Source of the DNA: Nageia nagi
Lineage: Eukaryota; Pinophyta
Direction: 5' to 3'
DNA length: 64,000 nucleotides
NCBI GenBank assembly: GCA_050084985.1
Contig: JBITNC010000001.1
Location: 177,940,001 to 178,004,000 of the forward strand
The translations under genes were made by a program, and so were the position numbers. Numbering within the stretch: position 1 is the stretch's first letter; each line of letters starts with the position of its first letter. The notes under the pieces were generated by a model. It was not told the origin of the DNA. It saw only the letters and a program-made list of their open reading frames with translations, and did not search any database. Below, piece after piece: positions 56,122 to 64,000 of the stretch.

Positions 56122-58499
56122 CTTTTAGGATCATTTATGTCGAACTCAACTATCTGTAATAGTTGGTTTATTACATCTCTATGATTATTAAATTATTGTA
56201 GTAACTTGAATATAGATATTTTCACTTGCAAATTATTTAATTCTTGATGTAAGGCTCCTTTCATTGAGACCTTGAGAGGTTGGGATCTAGGTATGTTGGG
56301 TTAGACAACAACCTCATATGGTTAATTATCTAGAATGTCATTTTTTCTTCCTTGTACCCTTTGAGCTCTCATAGTAATATTTACCACTCCTACAAATGTT
56401 GAGTTGTTGTAACTCCAATTATGTGTTACTTTATTCTCAAGAAAATGCAATGAGACATTGTTAGCCTGATGTTGAAGAAGAGCATTTCAATAAATACCTA
56501 AATTTTGATTAGGAATAGCTAGAGGATTATCAACTTCCAATTTCCCTTTATCAATTAGCTTTTAAATTATATATTGTAAAGTCTTGCATATATTTGTATC
56601 ATGACCCTTTTGAAAATGGAAATGATAATATTAATATTCATTATACCATCTAATATTTTTAGCATAAGGGTGTTCAAGTCTTATCTCTGGTAGAGTAATT
56701 ACTTGGTAACCATAGACTTTGTTCAGAATATCGTAAAAAGACTTTGAAAAAGGTGTGAACTTTCTTTGTGGTCTAAAATCCTTTTCCTCATTTTATGGAG
56801 GATTCGATTCTGTTTCTTTGGTGATATAAAATTTGTTAGCTAATGATGGTTTACTTATTTGTTCTGTTCGATTTTTGTTCTTAACATAAGGTTTCTTTTT
56901 CTTACCTTTTATCTCACCATCTTGAATCTTAACCTTTTCAATTATGACTACTTAAGAAATAGCTTCTTCAAAGGTCTTATGTTTTTGAATCAACAAGGTA
57001 CTAGCAATAGGCCTTAAACAACTCTAATTGAATATTTTACCAATTCTTCTTGAGGTAGAGTGTAAGGCATGCTTGTCAATATTACCCTCCATCTCGAGAT
57101 GAAATTAGTAACTGATTCATCTTGGAATTGTTGTAAGCTTGTAAGATTAGTAATAGAGATTTTATATTTGATATTTATCCTAAAATGTTCCAAGAATAGA
57201 TTTTCCAACTAATTATATGAATGAATACTATATTTTGTTAGGTTGTTGTACCAAGATCCATTGTTTATCCAGTAAGTATCATAGGAAAGATACGTAGCAT
57301 TAATGCATCATCATTAACAATAACATAAATTGAATACTTAAATCATCTAAGATGTTCTTTATGATCTTACTTTCCTTTAAATAATTCAATTTTTGAGATT
57401 TCAAATTTAAAAGGAATCTCCTTTTTGGGAACACTTGGATGAATTCCTTTGTTGTAAATTGTTTCATATGACACCTTTTATTTATTTTGCTAATGTATCT
57501 CTTTTTCAATTTCCATCAACCTTTTATGAAGATCATCATTTTCTTCTGGTTGATTTTGATACATAGGGTATTCTTTATTTCTATGATACACTTTTCCTTC
57601 ATACCTTGGGAATTATTCATATCGTTGTTCAGAAGGTGTCTAAGCATCATAGTAAACACTATCATATGGTGGAGAAGCATTTATTGCAAGTTTAAGGGTG
57701 GAACTCGAACATTCAAAAAAGATTAGTGTGGTATTTTCTTGAACGGATTTAGGATCTGGTATAATTAAAATTTTGACAGGTAGGATTTTTTGCCAAGACG
57801 TAAATTGATGGCCAATCAATAGAGTAAAATGTAATAAAATAAATTTGGACGGGTAGGATTTTTTTAAATTCAAAGCCTGGCGAGATCTATCAACTATCAC
57901 TTTTTGCTCAAGGCAGGTGGCTTTTCAAATATTTAGTGTGATGTATTTAAAACATAACAAGGGTTATTATAAACTCTAGAACGATCTCTTGATTCTAGCA
58001 TAGGTGTATCTGTTTGTATGGAGATTTGGTAATCAAATTCTTTTATTTGTTTAGAGATGGTGGAAGGAGTATAATCATCTCTTCTTAGATATGATTGAAC
58101 TAAACATCCATCTGATAGATAACATTTGACATGATCATACTTAGGCTTAAAAGGACCTCTTTGAAGTACGATATCAGTTGAATGAGTTTGTGAAGGGGGT
58201 ATATTTCTTAATACAATCTTTTCTACACCATCAACTGGTTGTGTGTCTTTTGCTAAATAATCTAGATCTAAAGGAAAACTATGGGCATGAGAAGAATGAG
58301 CAATTCTCAATTGTATTAAACATTGTTTAACTATATCTAATTCATTATCAAAAGAATTTAAATAAGCTGGATTTGTTTCTCCAGAAGTTTCTCTTCTCAA
58401 AGTGTTCCTATCAGACCTATGACTTGTTCATTCTTCTAAATAGTTTTTTTTGTTCGATTCTTGCTCTTGATGAGCCATTTGAGATCGAGTATTAACCAT
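56122..58499 (-). pseudogene. Tat-B Gag and start of protease region
   Basis: Starts MVNTRSQMAHQEQES at 58499, a typical Gypsy Gag N-terminus. The frame 58400-57933 (TNPAYLNSFDNELDIVKQCL; SYLRRDDYTPSTISKQIKEF) is the N-terminal part. Capsid homology near 57370-57020 includes YSIYVIVND and LQQFQDESVTNFISRWRVIL, the Tat/Ogre-like Gag motif, and TLPQEELVKYSI. HDTNICKTLQYII near 56615 resembles the segment between Gag and protease in this lineage. Stops and shifts are common. At 56122 the frame DINDPKS is cut by Gyp-G and continues at 50154. Confidence 0.82.
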
Positions 58500-60159
58500 T
58501 TTCTTTTAATTTTTTTTATTTGTATTTATTTATTTATTTTATTTTCTACCAAAATATAAAGAAAAGAAAGCAAACATTGAACATAGCAATTCTCTTTTTT
58601 ATCTTTTGGATTTATATTTGTGAGAAAATAATTACATGCACAAACAACCTACATGCATACTCATATTTTCGATGTGATTATCTTTTCTAGCTTTTTGGCA
58701 TATTAAATTAATCCTTTTAATATGAGTGGTATGGATTATACATTTTAATCTTCTTAATTTTCCTAAATTGTTTTATCTAGTCAAGTGTTTAAGCAAGATA
58801 GGTTGGTAATCCTATAAGCAATCTAGGGCTAAGTAATGGATTGGTACTTAAAATGGTCCCCTTAGTGAAATGGGGCATGAATTCCGTTGAGAACTATATT
58901 GATGATGAAATTCAAGTATAACCTTTTTTTTATAGTCATTCAGTAGAAAGTAATGACTTCTAAACTATGAACCCCATATTCATCTCTAGGTTTTGGCTCT
59001 AAGGCTCATAATATTTTTTCGGTGGGAACACAAAAGAATAAGAATCAATGGTTGGTAATGACCTCCAACTCATTGATGTTTATTTTTTAAAAAGACTTAT
59101 GATTATGCATTTAAATGAAATACTCATGGATGCAATTTCTAACCCTCTCGATCATACACGTCCATTACTTAAGCTATTTAATATGATTCAAATAATATTT
59201 TAATCAATGTGCAACTTGATCTACATACCTGTGAGATTTATTTCCTTTTAATGAGATTCATTAACCAGAGGAAATATTAAAATGTGGCTTATTATCTCTT
59301 CTTATGAGTCACAATCTCCTTCGATCATCTTTCAATGTGGTAAGGACATACAAAAATTAATTAATATAAGTAAATTCCTCTCATTACGAGTCACAATTCT
59401 TTGATTCACCTCTTGGCATGGTAAGGAAGACAAGTAAGAGTATTAATGTGTAGAAAATGGCCACCAAATTTATTAACCAATTTAATGTGTCTTAATCTAC
59501 CTTAAACCAAATAAATTAATTCTGATCTTAGTGATAATTAATTACCCCTTCCAAGTGTGGAAGTAACTTAGTGTAGGTTTATTTACCATATTAATGTGAC
59601 AAAGTGAAAAAAGCAAAAAGTTTATTTACCCTTTTTTCGTTGCATCCATTCTAGTCACCTCATATTGCTTTTCAGTGCAAAGGTAGAGCATATATGGATG
59701 AGATGGAAAAATATTAAGTGAATGAGTTTGTTTGTTTATGATATCCCTTCCTGAACAAAGAAGAAATAAATAAATTTTAGGAACTTTGAACAAATAACCA
59801 TATCAAAAATAATACATATTATTAATGATATTCAATACCCTCCCCTACATGCATTATAAGCATAAGGATTACAAATAAGGTGTTCATTTCCAATCCTCAA
59901 TCTTAATTCCTTGGTTGCACTTGCAAAATTGATGAGAATAAAAATTATACCTTTTATTCATATTCGTTGGAATTTTAACACATTCGTTGGTGTATGATAC
60001 ACAATTGTTGGCATTTCTACAACTCAAACTTGGAAAAATACATAAAATAAAGAATGAAATCAACTTTACTACCACATGACACAAACCATGAAAATCACAT
60101 GTACAGACATGAAAATTCCTCTTAATTTCATCATTGAAGTTGTTTCCATGCAAGGGGAC
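58500..60159 (-). other. Long leader of Tat-B between primer-binding site and Gag
   Basis: About 1.66 kb, non-coding as far as I can see. Plus-strand motifs such as CTCTCATTACGAGTCACAAT / CTTCTTATGAGTCACAATCT recur at about 59295 and 59378, so there is a local repeat of about 80 bp. Long leaders are usual in Tat elements. Confidence 0.55.
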
Positions 60160-60177
60160 CTCCTTCTAGCACCAAAA
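60160..60177 (-). other. Primer-binding site of Tat-B (candidate)
   Basis: On the minus strand TTTTGGTGCTAGAAGGAGG directly follows the LTR end GCGATA. TGGYGCC-like sites after the LTR are usual in the Tat/Athila branch and differ from the initiator-Met site of the other elements here. Confidence 0.6.
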
Positions 60178-61022
60178 TATCGCACTCAAAAAGTGACATT
60201 GTTAACAAACAAGACAAAACATGTTACAACCAACATTTTTCTTTATTACTTTTGAGTAAACCTCAAATGATATGATGATGAATCTATTCTAATTTGTTGC
60301 CTTGCAAAGGACTTTTTACAAAAGAATATTTAGTCCTTTGTAGGCCTATTTTTAATGTTTGCAAGCTTCAAAAATTACTTTCTAAAGACTTGTAAAAGAA
60401 TCTGGATCTCATTGTTCTCTTTAACTCCTTAATACTTTCTTTGATCAATTCAATTGCTTCGCACCTGTGGACCTTGCACACATGCAAATAGAAAAGATAT
60501 CAAACCTATTTATTCATATCATGATATCAGCATAAAATGAACATAAATAAGCATATAAAATATAGAATAATAATGCAACTAGCTCAATAAAACTTGGATA
60601 TATTTTGAGAGAGTAACTTTGCATTCCAAATTGGATCCCTTTGCTTCATGGTAGAAGGCTTTATTTATAGATTTTGGAAATAGGTAAAGTTTCCAATTTT
60701 GAGATAAAAATCTGGATAGAAAAGCCTATCTAGCTTTTTCATGGCTGTGATCTGAAGCGAGGATGTGTGGGATGGATGATGAGTCATCCATTATCCTTTT
60801 CTTTATTCACAGGATGCTTCAGGAGTTTCCATTTTTATTTTATTTTTTCCAATTACAAATTCATCAATGTTTAGGTGTTGGATGCCAACATTTGACCTGA
60901 GTCATCAATAATTGAAGTTGGATGTTGGCATTTCGTATATTATAGTAAAATTTTAATATTTACTTTAATTTTTTCATCCTTCTTTCATTTTTTGAAATAA
61001 GGGTCATTTTTGAGTATCTATA
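60178..61022 (-). repeat. 5' LTR of Tat-B
   Basis: 845 bp, homologous to 11559-12272 plus 18036-18171. TATA box TATAAATA on the minus strand at 60662-60669. Terminal TG is decayed to TA. Confidence 0.92.
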
Positions 61023-61735
61023 ATGAGCATCTTATATATATTCAACATTCATGTAATAGGCCAATCCATACCTCCACTAGTAAATCTTTCTTTGAAGCAT
61101 ATTTTGGGTTTCTTCTCCCATCACCATTGACTATGTTCTTGGGAAACATAAAGATACTAATGAAACCATTATGAAAGAAGAAGAAAAGGTTAATAAGTTC
61201 ATCAAAAGATTCAACAGGTTCACCTTAAGGTTCAAGAACAACTCAAGACTAGCCAAAATAAGTATAAGTTGAGACATGACAAGCATTAGATTGATCACAA
61301 GTTCTAGGTGATAGATTAAGTATGGCTTTATCTCAGTAAGGAAAGTTTAGAAGGATCAGGTAAGAAGTCAAAACCTATTAGGTTTGGACCATTTGAAATT
61401 CTATAACAAGTTAGTGAGAATGCCTTCAATTTAAATTCATCTTCCTATATGCATATTTATTCAGTTATTAATATAGAGAAATTAAAGTCATTTAAGCCAT
61501 CTATGATGACTGAAGATAAGATAAAAAAAAGTTTCAAGTATTACCATATATAGAGGACTTATCTCCAAGTATAATGGATGAGTTGAAAGAGGATTTTATT
61601 ATACAACATAAGGTTTATACTGCAAGGAGGGAACAATAGAAAATTTTGTTAGTCAAGTTGAAGGGGTAGTTACCTAAAAGAGCCAAGTGGTATGATAAAG
61701 ATAAGGTGATGGAATTATTTCCAGAGGCATGATCC
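61023..61735 (+). pseudogene. Gyp-A integrase, C-terminal part (continuation after Tat-B)
   Basis: Begins with the second ATGAG and reads HLIYIQHSCNRPIHTSTSKS, FFEAYFGFLLPSPL, then after a shift VHLKVQEQLKTSQNKYKLRH, KPIRFGPFEIL (GPY/F module, about 61376-61408) and NAFNLNSSSYMHIYSVINIE. The last part (about 61540-61730) reads SPSIMDELKEDF-like text and KEPSGMIKIR / AKWYDKDKVMELFPEA, a degenerate chromodomain-like end. It completes the integrase left at 11558. Stops occur at intervals. Confidence 0.85.
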
Positions 61736-64000
61736 AAAGATAAAGTCTTTGAGTGAGGATTTTACTATAGATATTCATGCTTGGATCCTAATGTGTTTTA
61801 CCTTATATCTAGTATTTTATTTTGTATTTTCTTAAAGCTTGGGATCGATATCCTAAAGTATGGGAAACAATCATTCCTTGTGTTCTTTTTCAGAATTCAA
61901 GAAATACTTATCAAGTATTTTGTGTTATTTATCAGTATGAGAAATAATTGTTAGGAGCAGGAAGCTCTATCTCTAACATCATTGGTTATAAGGACCAATA
62001 TTTAGTGTAAAATCCCATGCTTTGTACTTTACTAAGATTTGGTAACCTTATTATTAATGTCACCATGTAGAAGGTCCAACACCTAGTAGAAAAGCCTTTA
62101 TCTTACACTTACTAGGTTTGTGAGACTCTTGTGCTTACGTAATTGACTTGGAGGACAAACGTTTAGTGTTGAAGGTGCTTACTAGGTTCATAAGCATTTT
62201 TATTTACATCATGCTTAAAAGGGGACCAAAAAGGTATTATCTATATCGTGGCGATCATAATGTTGATATCATTAATGGCAAAGATCGATATAATTCAATT
62301 ATCCTTCAGAGGATCCAAGAAGACCATTATTTGATTTGGTATTTCAAGTTAAGACTTGACATCATTATTTGAGGTTTGAATTTTGATGAACTTCACCTTA
62401 AAACCATTATAACTTCCCATGTACATGTCTATGTGAAATTGAAGAGGTTTGAGGTGTTATGGAGTCAATTATGGAAATCAATCAATCGTTAGAAGTCCAA
62501 GAACTGTGGTTCTATTTATAAGACTTATGGATTCTTCATTGTTGAGGGAGAATTAGTTTTAGATGTTTAGATGCTATTAGTGCTAAAAGGTTCAGATTGA
62601 TTTAATTAATTATTGGAGTGTTACAAATATGTGTGGAGTTGGTAGGATATGTTGAAGACATCATTCATTCTTGTATCTCTATGATTGCATTTTTCCTTAC
62701 AAATAATTGATAACAAGGCTATCAAAACTAGATGTACTTATACATTGGGAGGAACTTGTATAAATACATGTGTCAAAATTATCATGTATGTGTTCATTAC
62801 TATATATTTTCCCTTTTCACTATTATGAATGTTGCATGCATTTTAATGTGTTGTGTATTGATTAATTAATCAACAATTAAACCTACATCAAGTAAATAAT
62901 TTCCATTTGAATATCCTTTGAAAGCTATAAGCTTAAGGTGATTACATATCAAGAAGTTAGAAAAATAAAGAATCAATTCATCCATAAGATCAAATCTTAG
63001 GTATCTTCACTAATCCACTTCTGCAAGTGGCCAACTAAGTAGTGAATTGAATTCATCATCATTTTATGGGTTGAATAAGTAGGATATAATGAAATATATT
63101 GTCAAATTTAGTTCAAATTACACCCAATTTGATTTCAAAATAAATATAAAGGTTGGTGTATCTAACACTGGCAATATGTAAAATATTTTCATATATCCCT
63201 TGAACACCATATTCCATATCCCATTTATTATATATTTAGATTTCTTTTGGCATCTCTTCTAAATGTTATTTATCTTTTTTATTATTGATTATTTCTTTCA
63301 TTTCCTTGATTTAATAGTGCTTCCTCCTAAGTTATCATCAAGGTGTTCATTGAATACTTTCTCATATACAATATACTAATCTTACTAACAAGATCTTCTA
63401 GATAAGTATATGTATCTTTCAACAATAATAAGATAATTAGTGAAGTTTATTCCTTATTAGATCTAAGTGTTAGGGAAACATCCTAAAGACTCCAATGATA
63501 GGTAAATATCATACATGTATCTTCCAATTTTATCGGTCTTTTATGCAATCATCATGATTTTCATCTAAAATGTTAAATTTATCATGTAAGAATTATATTT
63601 GATAAACTCGGCAACATCATCATACTTTATTATCTAGTACATCATGCTATTCAAAATCATCACATATTTCATCTTATCTATTCATCAAGTTTCATATTTA
63701 TCATCACAATTAAGATTTATTTAAGACTTATCATTTCATCAAACATCATCAATATTATCATATGTATCATACTCTTTAATATTTATCAAATACTACTCTA
63801 TCAAATTTTAGTTAATTTTATACATAGATGATAAATAATAATTTATTATACAAATAAATACAAGAAAATATTATCTATATGTGTGTGTGTGTGTGTTATA
63901 ACTGAAATGGTGATTTATTAGGGTTATTTAAGATATTCAATTTAATTAAATAATAATGAAATAGAAATGAATAGTAGTAACATGAAAGATGAAATTGATC
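61736..64000. other. Flank of Gyp-A, nothing certain
   Basis: No supported gene. 61740-62900 may contain the Gyp-A 3' UTR and LTR, but the partner LTR is outside the window. From 62900 on the DNA is very AT-rich with ATCAT-rich text at 63590-63800. A (GT)8 microsatellite lies at 63881-63896. Confidence 0.5.
63881..63896. repeat. (GT)8 microsatellite
   Basis: Eight GT units in a row. Confidence 0.95.

Noticed and set aside
59884-60153. 89-codon minus-strand frame next to the Tat-B primer-binding site
   Set aside because: Runs through leader sequence, contains part of the primer-binding site flank, and reads unlike any Gag; regarded as chance.
62148-62372. 74-codon plus-strand frame
   Set aside because: Composition is not distinctive and there is no homology I recognise; probably non-coding flank or LTR of Gyp-A.

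Overview
The window is plant nuclear DNA: AT-rich, depleted in CpG, and built almost wholly from LTR retrotransposons nested inside one another, with no intact host gene. The lineages seen are plant ones: Copia with a UBN2-type Gag, chromodomain Gypsy, a giant Tat-type Gypsy with two RNase H domains, and a degraded plant mobile domain (PMD) gene. A very large plant genome, possibly a gymnosperm, fits the nesting depth, but the species cannot be read from the sequence.

Layout by insertion layer. Layer 0 is an old plus-strand Gypsy (here Gyp-A), gag to integrase at 7962-11558. Its integrase stops at codons Asp-Glu and resumes in frame at 61023. Layer 1 is the cause of that break: a minus-strand Tat element (Tat-B, 11559-61022) bounded by an exact 5-bp target duplication ATGAG. 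Without its own insertions it would be about 18 kb. A plus-strand Copia (Cop-A, before base 1 to 7961) lies in the 5' part of Gyp-A. Layer 2 sits inside Tat-B: a gag-less plus-strand chromovirus (Chr-C, 12273-18035) in its 3' LTR; a minus-strand Tekay-like chromovirus (Tek-D, 23144-40931) in its 3' region; a probable solo LTR (LTR-F, 45511-47482) between RT and RNase H; and a plus-strand Gypsy (Gyp-G, 50160-56121) between gag and protease. Layer 3 is a young minus-strand Copia (Cop-E, 34033-39890, TSD ATTAA) in the 5' LTR of Tek-D, and a 269-bp TRIM/SMART-type element (TRIM-H, 50627-50895) in the leader of Gyp-G.

Most coding regions are dead. The exception is Cop-E, whose 1307-residue Gag-Pol frame runs without a frameshift from 39262 to 35339 and is broken by only four stops, all explainable by C-to-T changes. 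LTR divergence follows the nesting order: Cop-E about 1 percent (five differences counted in 483 bp), Chr-C a few percent, Tek-D about 10 percent and Tat-B about 20 percent, the last three estimated by eye on parts of the LTRs.

The most interesting items are not standard gag-pol. (1) Arrays of about 49-bp repeats in the 3' untranslated region of both Copia elements fold into hairpins, with compensatory changes between units. (2) A long inverted repeat is kept at the start of the LTRs of both Copias. (3) A decayed PMD gene lies antisense in the 3' region of Tat-B, and a separate sense-strand accessory reading frame lies just after the Tat integrase. (4) A CpG-richer coding-like remnant that I could not identify, with a possible intron, lies in the 3' region of Tek-D. 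(5) A TRIM/SMART-sized element has 64-bp terminal repeats.
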